Source: Desulfobaculum sp044987625 (GTDB lineage: Bacteria > Desulfobacterota > Desulfovibrionia > Desulfovibrionales > Desulfovibrionaceae). From it: a stretch of 64,000 nt of DNA. The notes below the pieces were generated by a model that saw only the letters and a program-made list of their open reading frames with translations, was not told the origin of the DNA and did no database searches. Location of the stretch: NCBI RefSeq assembly GCF_044987625.1, contig NZ_JBJDSB010000003.1, positions 310,001 to 374,000 of the forward strand, read 5' to 3'. Numbering within the stretch: the stretch's first letter is position 1; every line of letters begins with the position of its first letter. Positions 17,640-26,481 of the stretch are shown here, piece by piece. A program made the position numbers and the translations under genes.

Positions 17640-18503
17640 ATGGATCTATCGACAATACTGCCTGTAGCTGAATTCAGCGAGTGGTCCACACTCGCCCTTG
17701 CTTGGCTGGTGAAAAATGGCCTGCGCCTGCCCGTGGCCATTATTATTTTTTTGCTGGGCCGGTGGGTGGCCAAGCTCATTGGCGAGGGCGTGTCCCGTAT
17801 TGCGGGGCGCGGGCATGCGGACCAACTGCTGGCGAATTTTCTGAGCGGCGTGACGTACTACACACTGCTGACCGCCGTGGGCATCGCCGCGCTGGCGCAT
17901 TTGGGCGTGAATGTCACGTCGCTTATCGCGGTCTTTGGCGCTGCCGGTCTTGCCGTCGGCCTTGCCCTGAAGGACTCGCTGTCGAACTTTGCCTCCGGCG
18001 TGATGCTGGTGGTGTTCCGGCCCTTTAAGGTGGGCGACTATGTTCTTGGCGCTGGCGTTGCCGGCACCGTGGAGCGCCTGACCATTTTCAACACCATCAT
18101 GGTGACGCCGGACAACCAGCGCATCATTATCCCCAACTCCATGCTGATGGGCGACGTCATCACCAACGTGACAGCCAACCCCATCCGCCGCATAGACTTT
18201 ACCTTTGGCATTGCCTACGACGATGACATCGACAAGGCCAAAGACGTGGTGTGGAAGACCCTCGCCAAGGAATCGCGCATTTTGGACGATCCGGAAACCG
18301 TTGTTGCCGTCCACACCCTTGGCGACTCCAGCGTGAACCTTGTGGTGCGCCCGTGGGTGAAGACCGAGGAATACTGGAGCACGTACTGGGCGCTGATGGA
18401 AGCCATCAAAAAGGCGTTCGACGCCGAAGGCATCACCATTCCCTTTCCCCAGCGCGATGTGCACCTGTATCCGCAGGGCGAGGCCCAGCCCGCCAAGCAG
18501 TAG
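17640..18503 (+). CDS. Small-conductance mechanosensitive channel (MscS family)
   Basis: The protein of 287 residues opens under membrane tension to release solutes on hypo-osmotic shock. Three TM helices lie in the first 125 residues. The pore-lining TM3 is GAAGLAVGLALKDSLSNFASGVMLVVFRPFKVGDYV, the classic MscS Gly/Ala-rich helix followed by the hinge and beta domain. The beta domain has NTIMVTPDNQRIIIPNS, then the C-terminal alpha/beta vestibule (RRIDFTFGIAYDDDIDKAK, ITIPFPQRDVHL). ATG 17640 follows a GGAGGAAACAGA ribosome site. A bidirectional terminator follows at about 18547. Confidence 0.95.
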   Translation: MDLSTILPVAEFSEWSTLALAWLVKNGLRLPVAIIIFLLGRWVAKLIGEGVSRIAGRGHADQLLANFLSGVTYYTLLTAVGIAALAHLGVNVTSLIAVFGAAGLAVGLALKDSLSNFASGVMLVVFRPFKVGDYVLGAGVAGTVERLTIFNTIMVTPDNQRIIIPNSMLMGDVITNVTANPIRRIDFTFGIAYDDDIDKAKDVVWKTLAKESRILDDPETVVAVHTLGDSSVNLVVRPWVKTEEYWSTYWALMEAIKKAFDAEGITIPFPQRDVHLYPQGEAQPAKQ

Positions 18504-18546
18504 CGCTGCTGCGGCGCGTTACGGCGCCCGGCCTATAGCCAGAACA

Positions 18547-18580
18547 AAAAGGGCGGCTTCCGTAAGGAGGCCGCCCTTGT
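18547..18580. terminator. Bidirectional terminator between mscS and the ACT-domain gene
   Basis: GGGCGGC and GCCGCCC arms are flanked by AAAAA on the left and TTGTAT on the right, between convergent genes. Confidence 0.75.
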
Positions 18581-18618
18581 ATATGCAGTATGCTTTGTCG
18601 TCCGAAATCCGCCGGAGG

Positions 18619-19050
18619 CTACATCTTGTACAGCTCAGCGCCGGGGATGATCTTTACGTTGTTGCGCTGCAAGGTCTCGATGGCCTTGTCTGTGCGGTCG
18701 AAACGGAAGATCATGGTGGCGTCCTCGCCGGACTGCTGGACGAAGGCGTACATGTATTCCACGTTAACGCCCTCAGCGGAGAGCATGTCGAGGATGGCAT
18801 GCAGGCCGCCGGGCTGATCCGTCACTTCGGCCGCCACAACGGTGGTGCGGCCCACGGTAAAGCCGTTGTCCTTGAGCACGGCCTTGGCCCTGTCAAAGTC
18901 GTCAACGATGAGGCGCAGGATGCCGAAGTCCGAGGTGTCGGCCAGAGACAGCGCCCGGATGTTCACCGAGTTTTCGCTTAGCACGCGCGTGACTTCGGCC
19001 AAGCGGCCTGCTCTGTTCTCCAGAAAGATGGAAATCTGTTCGGCTTTCAT
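18619..19050 (-). CDS. Tandem ACT-domain protein
   Basis: The protein of 143 residues is made of two ACT domains: residues 1-70 (ISIFLENRAGRLAEVTRVLSENSVNIRALSLADTSDFGILRLIVDD) and 71-143 (TVVAAEVTDQPGGLHAILDMLSAEGVNVEYMYAF...IFRFDRTDKAIETL). ACT domains bind small ligands, usually amino acids, and control enzymes or transcription. It lies directly downstream of the phenylacetate-CoA ligase gene on the same strand (147-base gap). That ACT-PaaK pairing is common in anaerobes and suggests control of aromatic amino acid catabolism; this is inference. A GGGAG site sits 11 bases before the ATG. Confidence 0.88.
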   Translation of the reverse strand: MKAEQISIFLENRAGRLAEVTRVLSENSVNIRALSLADTSDFGILRLIVDDFDRAKAVLKDNGFTVGRTTVVAAEVTDQPGGLHAILDMLSAEGVNVEYMYAFVQQSGEDATMIFRFDRTDKAIETLQRNNVKIIPGAELYKM

Positions 19051-19197
19051 TGTATGGTGTCTCCCGTTTCAGCTTTCGTTTGCCGTCGCCGCTTCATGTA
19101 GAAACAACGATTTCTGTCTTGTACGCGATAACTGGTTCTTATGGCAAGCCATGTGGGGCGCGGCTGAGCATCTTTTGGCCCGCCGCGCCGGGCTGTG

Positions 19198-20493
19198 CTA
19201 GCGCTGGTCAATGATGCGCTTGGCCTTGCCCTCGGAGCGCTGGATGGTCTTTGGCTCCACCAGTTTAACCTTGGCGGTAACGCCGAGGAATTCCTTGATG
19301 CTTTTCTGAATTTTGCGTTCCAGAGCCTGCAGACCCCGGATTTCGTCGCTGAGGAACTTCTCGTCCACTTCCACCTGAATTTCCAGCGTATCCAGCGAAC
19401 CGTGACGGCCAACGATGATCTGGTAGTGCGGGGCGGTGCCTTCGGTCTCCAGAATGATGCTTTCGATCTGCGAGGGGAACACGTTCACGCCGCGGATGAT
19501 GAGCATATCGTCGCTGCGGCCCATGATGCGGTGCATGCGCACGAGGGTGCGGCCACACTTGCAGGGCACGTAGTCCAGCTTGGTGAGGTCGCGCGTGCGG
19601 TAGCGCAAGAGGGGCAGGGCTTCCTTGGTCAGCGTGGTGATGACCAGTTCGCCAACGGAGCCGGGGGGCAGGGTCTCGCCGGTTTTGGGGTCGATGATTT
19701 CGGGCAGGAAGTGGTCCTCGGCCAGGTGCAGGCCGTTCTGGGCGGCGCGGCACTCGCACGCCACGCCCGGACCCATGATCTCGGACAGGCCGTAAATGTC
19801 TATGGCAGTGATGCCAAGGCGCGCCTCAAGGTCGCGCCGCATTTCCTCCGTCCACGGTTCCGCGCCGAAGATGCCAACGCGCAGGGGCAGTTCGCGTATG
19901 TCCATGCCCGCATCATTCGATGCCTCAATAAGATACTGCATGTAGGACGGCGTGCTACAGATAACCGTGGGGCCAAAGTCGCGCAGCAGTTGCACCTGAC
20001 GCCGCGTGCCGCCGCCGGAGACGGGAACGATGGTCGCGCCCAGCTCCTCCGCGCCGTAGTGCACGCCAAGGCCGCCCGTGAACAGGCCGTAGCCGTAGGC
20101 GTTGTGGACAATATCCGCAGAGCTTGCGCCAGCCGCCATGAACGAGCGAGCCATCAGCGTGGCCCAGTTTTTTACGTCGCGCTTGGTGTAGCCCACAACC
20201 GTGGCCTTGCCGGTGGTGCCGCTGGAGGAATGGATGCGCACCACGTTCTCGCGCGGGACGGCAAAAAGGCCAAAGGGGTAGTTGTTGCGAAGATCCTGCT
20301 TTTCGGTAAACGGAAGGTACTGGATGTCGGCTAGGCTGCGAATGTCGGCGGGTTTGACGCCTTTTTCATCAAGGCGCTTGCGGTAAAACGGAACGTTGGC
20401 GTACACACGTTCCACAAGGTTCTGCAGCCGCTTGAGTTGGAGTGTCTCCAGCTCTTCTCTTGGCATGGTTTCAGTTTCGACATCATAGATCAT
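19198..20493 (-). CDS. paaK: Phenylacetate-CoA ligase
   Basis: This 431-residue enzyme of the adenylate-forming superfamily activates phenylacetate (or a related aryl acetate) with ATP and CoA. It has the P-loop IHSSSGTTGKATVVGYT, the AMP-binding YGLSEIMGPGVACE, the hinge and C-terminal motifs YRTRDLTKLD and RIMGRSDDMLIIRGVNVFPSQIE, and a final IQRSEGKAKRIIDQR with the catalytic Lys region. The open frame extends to 20718, but GAGAGGAGACC lies just before ATG 20493 (MIYDVETETM), the expected family start. The ACT-domain gene follows. In sulfate reducers such pairs may work with indolepyruvate oxidoreductases to use aromatic amino acids. Confidence 0.93.
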   Translation of the reverse strand: MIYDVETETMPREELETLQLKRLQNLVERVYANVPFYRKRLDEKGVKPADIRSLADIQYLPFTEKQDLRNNYPFGLFAVPRENVVRIHSSSGTTGKATVVGYTKRDVKNWATLMARSFMAAGASSADIVHNAYGYGLFTGGLGVHYGAEELGATIVPVSGGGTRRQVQLLRDFGPTVICSTPSYMQYLIEASNDAGMDIRELPLRVGIFGAEPWTEEMRRDLEARLGITAIDIYGLSEIMGPGVACECRAAQNGLHLAEDHFLPEIIDPKTGETLPPGSVGELVITTLTKEALPLLRYRTRDLTKLDYVPCKCGRTLVRMHRIMGRSDDMLIIRGVNVFPSQIESIILETEGTAPHYQIIVGRHGSLDTLEIQVEVDEKFLSDEIRGLQALERKIQKSIKEFLGVTAKVKLVEPKTIQRSEGKAKRIIDQR

Positions 20494-20761
20494 TGCCTGG
20501 TCTCCTCTCGAGTACATGTACCGTTTATGGTGTATGAAAAAGCAGGGGCGGGTACTGCACTGGTGCACAGCGCCGCGGCGCGCAACTGCGGGACTTCGCA
20601 TTTCCCACAGTGCGTTGAAGTATCGGCAACCTTGCCCAATCCGCATGGAGCGCGTCAACCCTTTTTGCGCCCGCAGAAGCATGTTGTGGCAGGAAAACGG
20701 GACGAAACCTCCCCGCATGTAAATGCCCGCAGACCTTCAACAGACAGGATGGACGTACAGC

Positions 20762-21568
20762 ATGACGATGCACCCGGTATATACACAGCCCGATGACTAC
20801 GCCGTCCCCGGAGCGCAGGTGCTGGTTTTTGCAACGCGTGAGGCCATGGCGCGCGAGGCCGCGCGGCGCATTGCCGAGGCCTGCCGCGCCGCAGTGGCGC
20901 AGCGCGGTGTTGCCGCCCTGATGTTGGCCGGTGGGTCCACCCCGCGCCGCACCTATGAACTCCTTGCGCAGGAGGCGGACATGCCGTGGGCGGATATTCT
21001 TGTTCTGTATGGTGATGAACGTATGGTGCCGCCGGACGACCCCGCCAGCAACGCCCATATGGCGCACCAGACGCTGTTGTCCCGCGTGCCCATCCCCGCC
21101 GACAACGTGTTGCGCATAGCTGGCGAGAGTGGCGACGCCGCAGAAGCCGCCGCGCAGTACGATGCAGCCTTGCGCGGCGTGGCGCAGGAGCGCGGCCTTG
21201 ACGCAACGCAGGGTGTTCCGGTGCTGGATGTGGTCCTGCTTGGCATGGGCGACGACGGCCACACCGCATCACTCTTTCCCTACAGCACAGCTCTTGATGA
21301 GCGGGCGCGGCTGGTGGTTCCGGCGCTTGCTCCGCCGGGCGCGGCTGTGTCGCAGCGGGTGACCGTGACCCTGCCGCTGTGCGCTGCGGCGCGGATGGTG
21401 GTCTTCCTCGCCACAGGGCCGCACAAGGCCGCCATCGTGAAGGAGATGGTCACCCAGCCTGCCGAGGCCGCGCGGCGCTACCCCGCGGCGCAGGTGGTTT
21501 CCGGCGGCGACCTGCTGTGGCTGCTGGCCGAGGTGGACGGCGGGGCCGGGGAGGGCGCGCTCCCATAG
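20762..21568 (+). CDS. pgl: 6-phosphogluconolactonase
   Basis: The protein of 268 residues hydrolyses 6-phosphogluconolactone in the oxidative pentose phosphate pathway. It belongs to the NagB-like (DevB/SOL) type: LMLAGGSTPRRTYELLA is the phosphate-binding loop, ILVLYGDERMVPPDDPASNAHMAHQTLL the conserved GDER region, VLLGMGDDGHTASLFPYS the active-site block, and RVTVTLPL...VVFLATGPHKAAIVK the C-terminal signature. The frame is open to 20723. I prefer ATG 20762 (MTMHPVYTQ), but no strong ribosome site marks either. No zwf or gnd gene is adjacent. Confidence 0.93.
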   Translation: MTMHPVYTQPDDYAVPGAQVLVFATREAMAREAARRIAEACRAAVAQRGVAALMLAGGSTPRRTYELLAQEADMPWADILVLYGDERMVPPDDPASNAHMAHQTLLSRVPIPADNVLRIAGESGDAAEAAAQYDAALRGVAQERGLDATQGVPVLDVVLLGMGDDGHTASLFPYSTALDERARLVVPALAPPGAAVSQRVTVTLPLCAAARMVVFLATGPHKAAIVKEMVTQPAEAARRYPAAQVVSGGDLLWLLAEVDGGAGEGALP

Positions 21569-22030
21569 GCGCGCGGGCATGAACAGGGCAGAAAAAGCCC
21601 GACTGTGGCCGCGCGGCGAAGAAAATTCGCGCGGGCGGTGCGTGCCGTGTTCGGCAAGGGGGGGGCGACGAAGGGGGTGGGTTGATGCCTATCTGCCTGA
21701 AATGGTGGGGGATTTTTCTCCCGTTTGCTGTGTTGAGGCTGCTGGCCCAGCGCAGGGGCGGCTTTTGCGCATTTGGCTATCATTGCGGGCAAGTGGGAAA
21801 TGCTTTATGTGATGTCGCGCGGCGTACGCGCACACGCGCGTGACCGCGACTGGACATGCGCCACAGGGAGGGTATCCTGTCCGGGTGGTGCGTGGCGTCT
21901 TGCCGCGTCCAGAACATGTGTGCATCCCGCCGTCCGCCCGCCGGACGGCCAGAGATATTTCCGCGTTGACCGGGGCCGGAGGCCTACTTTGGCCCCTTGG
22001 CGACGACACCAAAAGGAGCTTTTCCCAATT
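21569..22030. other. Intergenic region between pgl and rsfS
   Basis: 462 bases with no convincing gene. Open frames here lack ribosome sites and family similarity. Short GC hairpins occur (GGGC...GCCC near 21586-21600, GGGGCC...GGCCCC near 21975-22000). The second lies just before the rsfS ribosome site and could affect expression. A promoter for rsfS-gpmI is expected, but I could not place it. Confidence 0.4.
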
Positions 22031-22414
22031 ATGCAGAATTCCGAGAACACGACCCTTGGAACCGTTGAGACCATGAAGCGCGTGGCTGTGTGGCTTGACG
22101 AAAAGAAGGGACGCGACGTCGTGGCCCTTGATGTTGCCGGACTGTGCAGCATCACCGAAGGACTGGTGGTGGTGACCGCCGGCAGCGTGAAGCACGCCCA
22201 GGCCCTTGCCGACCATGTCCTTGACCGCAGCGGCGAGGAAGGCGTGGAGTACCTCGGTATGGAAGGCTACAAGACCGGCGGCTGGATTCTTGTGGACCTC
22301 AACGACGTGCTGGTTCACATTTTTCAGGATGACACCCGCGGCTTCTACAATCTGGAAGGCCTGTGGGCCGAAGCCGAAAAGGTCGAGCTGGACCTGCCGG
22401 AAGCTGACGCCTAG
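22031..22414 (+). CDS. rsfS: Ribosomal silencing factor RsfS
   Basis: RsfS (RsfA/Iojap) binds ribosomal protein L14 (uL14) and keeps 30S and 50S subunits apart under nutrient limitation. The 127-residue protein shows VVALDVAGLCSITEGLVVVTAGSVKHAQALADHV and GVEYLGMEGYKTGGWILVDLNDVLVHIFQDDTRGFYNLEGLWAEAEKVEL, the complete family core including the conserved W-ILVDxxDVxVHIF block. ATG 22031 follows an AAAAGGAGC site at a rather long spacing of about 12 bases. gpmI starts 105 bases downstream in the same direction. Confidence 0.95.
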   Translation: MQNSENTTLGTVETMKRVAVWLDEKKGRDVVALDVAGLCSITEGLVVVTAGSVKHAQALADHVLDRSGEEGVEYLGMEGYKTGGWILVDLNDVLVHIFQDDTRGFYNLEGLWAEAEKVELDLPEADA

Positions 22415-22519
22415 CGTCCCCTGCGGCTGATGAGCCGCTGCGCCACCGCGCCCGCCGCGGGCGCGTGCGACACCCCGCTCCCACCACGGGAATATGGTGG
22501 CCGACCCCAAGGAGGAACC

Positions 22520-24064
22520 ATGTCTGAACCGAAACCTACTCTGCTTCTCATCCTCGACGGCTGGGGCATTGCCCCCGCGACGGACGGCAACGCCGTGTGT
22601 TTGGCCGGAACGCCGTACATCGACAGCCTCAAGGACGCCTATCCGGCAACGGTCCTCGACTGTTCCGGGCGCGCGGTGGGATTGCCGGACGGGTTCATGG
22701 GCAACTCCGAGGTCGGCCATATGAATATCGGTGCGGGCCGCGTTGTCTATCAGGACATGACGCGCATCGACATTGCCGTGGAGGACGGTTCCCTTGCCAC
22801 ACGTCCTGCCATTGTGGACTTGCTGGATGCCATCAAGGCGTCCGGCGGGCGTCTGCATTTGATGGGGCTGTTGTCCGATGGCGGCGTGCATAGCCACATC
22901 AACCACCTGTTTGCCCTCTTGGCCGTGGCCAAGGAGGCCGGGGTGGATGCTGTGGTGCACTGTTTTATGGACGGCCGCGACACTGCGCCGGATAGCGGCG
23001 CGGGCTACCTTGCCGCGTTGCAGGCGGAGATGGACCGCATCGGCCATGGCCGCATTGCCACGGTGACGGGCCGCTATTACGCCATGGACCGTGACAAGCG
23101 CTGGGAGCGCAACGCCCTTGCCTACGACGCGCTGACTCGTGCCAAAGGCAAAATGGTCGCCGACCCCGTCATTGCCGTACGCGAAGCCTACGAGGCCGGA
23201 GAGTACGACGAGTTCATAAAGCCCCTCATCGTCATGGATGGCAACGGTTCGCCCGTTGCCCGCCTTGAGGATGGTGACGGCGTGTTCTTCTTTAACTTCC
23301 GCGCCGACCGCGCGCGCCAGATTGTGCGCACGCTGTTTGACGACGACTTTGCGGAGTTTGCGCGGGAGCGTCGGCCCAAGCTGGCGGCGCTGACCACCAT
23401 GACCATGTACGAGTCCGCTTTTCCGCTGCCTGTGGCCTTTGCCCCCGAGGGCATAGCCGACGGCCTTGGCGAGGTGGTATCGCGCATGGGGCTGAAGCAA
23501 CTGCGCATTGCGGAGACGGAGAAGTACGCCCACGTGACGTATTTCTTCAACGGCGGGCGCGAGGAGCCCTTTGACGGGGAGGACCGCAAGCTGGTGCCGT
23601 CCCCGCGCGAGGTGGCAACCTACGACGAAAAGCCCGAAATGAGCGCCCGCGAGGTGACCGACGCCTTTGTGGAGTTGTGGAAGGACAAGGGCTATGACTT
23701 TGCGGTGCTGAACTTTGCCAATTTGGACATGGTGGGGCACACCGGAATTATTCCGGCGGCGTGCAAGGCCGTTTCCGTGGTGGACGAATGCGTGGCGCGC
23801 GTTGTTCCCGCCGTTCTTGAGCGCGGCGGACGGATTCTTTTGACGGCGGACCACGGCAATGCCGAGCAGATGCTCGACGCAGCCGGCGGCCCGCATACAG
23901 CACACAGCACGAATCAGGTTCCCCTCGTCCTCATTGAAGAGAGCGCATCCGGCACGCGCCTGCGTCCGGGCAAGCTGGGCGATCTTGCGCCCACCATCCT
24001 GTCCCTGTGGGGCGCGGATGTGCCGGAGGCCATGACGGGTGAGAATCTGGTGGAGGAAGCATAA
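22520..24064 (+). CDS. gpmI: 2,3-bisphosphoglycerate-independent phosphoglycerate mutase
   Basis: GpmI interconverts 3- and 2-phosphoglycerate in glycolysis and gluconeogenesis using two Mn2+ ions. The 514-residue protein has LLLILDGWGI (metal-binding Asp), MGNSEVGHMNIGAGRVVYQDMTRI (the phosphorylated Ser in NSEVGH), VHCFMDGRDTAPDSG, GRYYAMDRDKRW, FNFRADRARQI and the C-terminal metal sites NLDMVGHTG and ILLTADHGNAEQM. AAGGAGGAACC directly precedes ATG 22520, so the open frame back to 22430 is not used. The 24067 gene starts two bases after the stop. Confidence 0.97.
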   Translation: MSEPKPTLLLILDGWGIAPATDGNAVCLAGTPYIDSLKDAYPATVLDCSGRAVGLPDGFMGNSEVGHMNIGAGRVVYQDMTRIDIAVEDGSLATRPAIVDLLDAIKASGGRLHLMGLLSDGGVHSHINHLFALLAVAKEAGVDAVVHCFMDGRDTAPDSGAGYLAALQAEMDRIGHGRIATVTGRYYAMDRDKRWERNALAYDALTRAKGKMVADPVIAVREAYEAGEYDEFIKPLIVMDGNGSPVARLEDGDGVFFFNFRADRARQIVRTLFDDDFAEFARERRPKLAALTTMTMYESAFPLPVAFAPEGIADGLGEVVSRMGLKQLRIAETEKYAHVTYFFNGGREEPFDGEDRKLVPSPREVATYDEKPEMSAREVTDAFVELWKDKGYDFAVLNFANLDMVGHTGIIPAACKAVSVVDECVARVVPAVLERGGRILLTADHGNAEQMLDAAGGPHTAHSTNQVPLVLIEESASGTRLRPGKLGDLAPTILSLWGADVPEAMTGENLVEEA

Positions 24065-24066
24065 CA

Positions 24067-24312
24067 ATGGATGAGCGGAACAAAAAACCGCTTGAGCCTG
24101 TACGCCCGCGCGGCGTGGAGCTGATATATTTCTACCCCTGCCCCTTTTGCGATCACGATGTCCCTCTTGTTGCGCCTGTGCAGGCCGGACGGGTGCGGTG
24201 CGAGGCCTGCGGCCAGCGCTTCCCCATCCTTCCTGTGGATGAGCGCACGCAGCGGTTCGTGAAGATTATGACCCATATGGGCCGTGCGGGAATCAACCCG
24301 GACTTCCTTTAG
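24067..24312 (+). CDS. Small zinc-ribbon protein
   Basis: The protein of 81 residues has two Cys pairs, CPFC at about 25-28 and CEAC at about 45-48, spaced as in a zinc ribbon, followed by PILPVDERTQRFVKIMTHMG. I do not recognise a named family. It is cytoplasmic, with no signal peptide. It is tightly linked to gpmI (two-base gap, with its GGAGG ribosome site inside the gpmI end) and precedes a glycosyltransferase by 14 bases, so it probably belongs to the same transcript. Function unknown. Confidence 0.8.
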   Translation: MDERNKKPLEPVRPRGVELIYFYPCPFCDHDVPLVAPVQAGRVRCEACGQRFPILPVDERTQRFVKIMTHMGRAGINPDFL

Positions 24313-24326
24313 CGGCGGGGCGGACC

Positions 24327-25319
24327 ATGCCAAATGTCCTGTGTTTGACCCCGTGCGGGGCAACACATCCCAGTGTTCGGCTGCGGCTCTTTCCCTTTAT
24401 TGAGGAAGCAAAGGCCCGCGGCGGTGATATTCAGTGGCTCCAGTGCCCGGATGCCGCGCTCAAGCGCTTGGCGTTTTGCGCGCGTTTGCCTCGGGTGCGG
24501 ACTATTGTCCTGCACCGGATGCTGCCTTCGTCCATGGAGCTGCGCGTATTGCGTTCGCGCTGTCAGCGCCTTGTGGTGGACCTTGATGAAGCCTTGTGGA
24601 CAGCGCACCCCTCGCAGGGTGACATTGCGCCCAAGCAGGCCGACCGGCGCCTGAGGCGGCTCTTGAAAACCTGCGCCGCGGCTCAGCTGGTTATCGCGGG
24701 GACGCCCTTTCTTGCCGAAACGGTGGAAGGTGTGTCGTCCTCATGCCTGATGCTGCCCACCCCGGTGGATACGTCCGTCTACGTGCCCCCGGCGCAGCGC
24801 AAGCGCCGAGGCCGCCCGGTTGTGGGCTGGATGGGCACCACACGCAATCAGTACACCCTGCCGGATCTGTTTACGGATTTGACGCCCGCCGCGCCGCTGG
24901 TGCGCGTGCTGGTGGTTTCCGGCGAGGAGTACGTGCCGCCGGAGGAGTTCGACGGCGACTTTGCGCCGTGGAGCGAGGAGCGCGAGGTGGAACTCTTGCA
25001 GAGCATGGATATTGGCTTGATGCCCATGCCGAACAGCGAATACACGCGCGGCAAGTGTCCTGTGCGGCTTATGCAGTACATGGCCTGCGGCGTGGTGCCC
25101 GTGGCGTCGGACGTGGGCTTTAACCGCGATGTTATCACCCATGGACGCGACGGCTTCCTGGCCCAGACGCCCGACGACTTTGCGGAGTTTGTGGGCCTGC
25201 TGGCGCGGGAAAACGACCTGCGTAGCGAGATGGCCCAGCGCGCCCGCGAAAAGGTGCAGCGCCGTTTTGACACCGCCATCGCTTCCCGTGAGTTATGGCA
25301 CGCCATGGATAATTTATAG
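24327..25319 (+). CDS. Glycosyltransferase (GT-B fold, group 1 type)
   Basis: The protein of 330 residues has a GT-B layout: an N-terminal domain (PNVLCLTPCGATHPSVRLRLFPFIEEAKARGGD, VVDLDEALW) and a C-terminal domain starting about 160 (RPVVGWMGTTRNQYTLPDLF). The nucleotide-sugar site region ELLQSMDIGLMPMPNSEYTRGKCPVRLMQYMACGVVPVASDVGFNRDVI resembles the GT4 E-x7-E block, though without the second typical Glu. Both donor and acceptor are unknown. It ends at a bidirectional terminator opposite the reverse-strand glycosyltransferase operon, so this area as a whole looks devoted to surface glycans. Confidence 0.82.
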   Translation: MPNVLCLTPCGATHPSVRLRLFPFIEEAKARGGDIQWLQCPDAALKRLAFCARLPRVRTIVLHRMLPSSMELRVLRSRCQRLVVDLDEALWTAHPSQGDIAPKQADRRLRRLLKTCAAAQLVIAGTPFLAETVEGVSSSCLMLPTPVDTSVYVPPAQRKRRGRPVVGWMGTTRNQYTLPDLFTDLTPAAPLVRVLVVSGEEYVPPEEFDGDFAPWSEEREVELLQSMDIGLMPMPNSEYTRGKCPVRLMQYMACGVVPVASDVGFNRDVITHGRDGFLAQTPDDFAEFVGLLARENDLRSEMAQRAREKVQRRFDTAIASRELWHAMDNL

Positions 25320-25347
25320 CGCCGCATACACGGCGGCGCATGAAAGA

Positions 25348-25386
25348 AAACCGGCCGCATCCACTTTGGTGGATGCGGCCGGTTTG
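25348..25386. terminator. Strong bidirectional terminator between convergent glycosyltransferase genes
   Basis: AAACCGGCCGCATCCAC pairs perfectly with GTGGATGCGGCCGGTTT around a TTTG loop (17 pairs), with an A-run before and T-rich sequence after. Confidence 0.93.
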
Positions 25387-25404
25387 TGTTTTTGGGGGCG
25401 CGCG

Positions 25405-26478
25405 TTAGCTGATGGCCGGGTAGCCGCGCCGCGTCAGCAGGCGGTTATAGACCTCAATGCTGCGCTCGACTTTCTTTTCCAGCGTATACTCGGCGGCGTG
25501 GCGCAGACTGGCCTCGCCCCAGCGTTTGCGGGCGGTGTGGTCCTCGCAGATGCGGCGCAGGGCGCCGGCCAGCGGGTCCACCTTGGCCGGGGGCACCAGC
25601 AGGCCGTTGTCCGTCACAATTTCCGGCACGCCGCCCACGGCGGAGGCCACGATGGGCAGACCAAAGCCGAACGCCTCAATGAGCACATTGGGCAGGCTTT
25701 CGGACAGGGACGGCAGGATGAAGGCGTCGAAGATTTGCAGGTAGTCCGCTACGTTTTCCACGCGTCCGGGCATGTGCAGGCGGCCAGTGAGGCCAAGGGC
25801 CGTGCTTTTGTCCTTCCACAGCTTTTCCAGCACGCCAACGGCCACGAGGTGGGCGTCCACGCCGGACTGGGCGAAGGCCTTGAGCAGGTAGTCCATTCCC
25901 TTGACGGGCTTGTTGCCCGCCACGGTGCCCAGCACAAGGGCGTCCTCGGGGATGCCGAGGCTTTGGCGCATCTCCTGCGGGGAGATGGTGGCCGTGGTGC
26001 GCTTGTTGGGGACACCGTTGTAGATGACCTCGATTTTGCGCTTGGGACAGCCCACGGTGCGCAGCACGCGGCCACAGGCCTTGGAGTTGACCACATAGCA
26101 GTCCATACCCGGCGACCAGTAGGGCAGGGGATTGTTCGGGCGGTAGATGACGCCGCGGTAGCCCACACAGATGACGCCGCGCTTTTTCCACTTGAGGCTC
26201 CACCATGTGAGGTGCTTTTGGGCCTTGTTGTGGAAGGCGTGGGCGATGCAGGGCTCGCCTTCCGGCGGCAGGGCGGCTTCCACAAAGTCGCGCCACAGGG
26301 CGCGCTTTTCCGGCAGGTTGCGCCAGCCGATGCGGTTGTCCAGCCCGGTGATTTGGGCATTGTGGGGGACGAAGAACGTCAGTTCGTGCCCACGGGCGAT
26401 AAGGCCCTGCGCCAAGTACATAGCCTGACGCGTGCCGCCGGACAGCGACGAACTCGAAGTCATGAAGATGAAGCGCAC
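25405..26478 (-). CDS. Glycosyltransferase family 4 protein
   Basis: This 357-residue GT-B enzyme begins (V)RFIFMTSSSSLSGGTRQAMYLAQGLIARGHELTF, the Gly-rich acceptor-side loop of GT4. The donor domain has LVLGTVAGNKPVKGMDYLLKAF and the signature FDAFILPSLSESLPNVLIEAFGFGLPIVASAVGGVPEIV, with the E-x7-E pair (ESLPNVLIE). The start is GTG 26478, three bases after the stop of the upstream GT9 gene. It is the last gene of a three-gene reverse-strand operon (GT4, GT9, GT4). The likely role is LPS core or O-chain assembly; the sugar is unknown. Confidence 0.9.
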   Translation of the reverse strand: MRFIFMTSSSSLSGGTRQAMYLAQGLIARGHELTFFVPHNAQITGLDNRIGWRNLPEKRALWRDFVEAALPPEGEPCIAHAFHNKAQKHLTWWSLKWKKRGVICVGYRGVIYRPNNPLPYWSPGMDCYVVNSKACGRVLRTVGCPKRKIEVIYNGVPNKRTTATISPQEMRQSLGIPEDALVLGTVAGNKPVKGMDYLLKAFAQSGVDAHLVAVGVLEKLWKDKSTALGLTGRLHMPGRVENVADYLQIFDAFILPSLSESLPNVLIEAFGFGLPIVASAVGGVPEIVTDNGLLVPPAKVDPLAGALRRICEDHTARKRWGEASLRHAAEYTLEKKVERSIEVYNRLLTRRGYPAIS

Positions 26479-26481
26479 GGT

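Noticed and set aside
21689..24067. A 792-codon reverse-strand open frame over rsfS and gpmI
   Set aside because: It is a shadow of two well-supported genes, with low-complexity His/Gly/Arg-rich translation.
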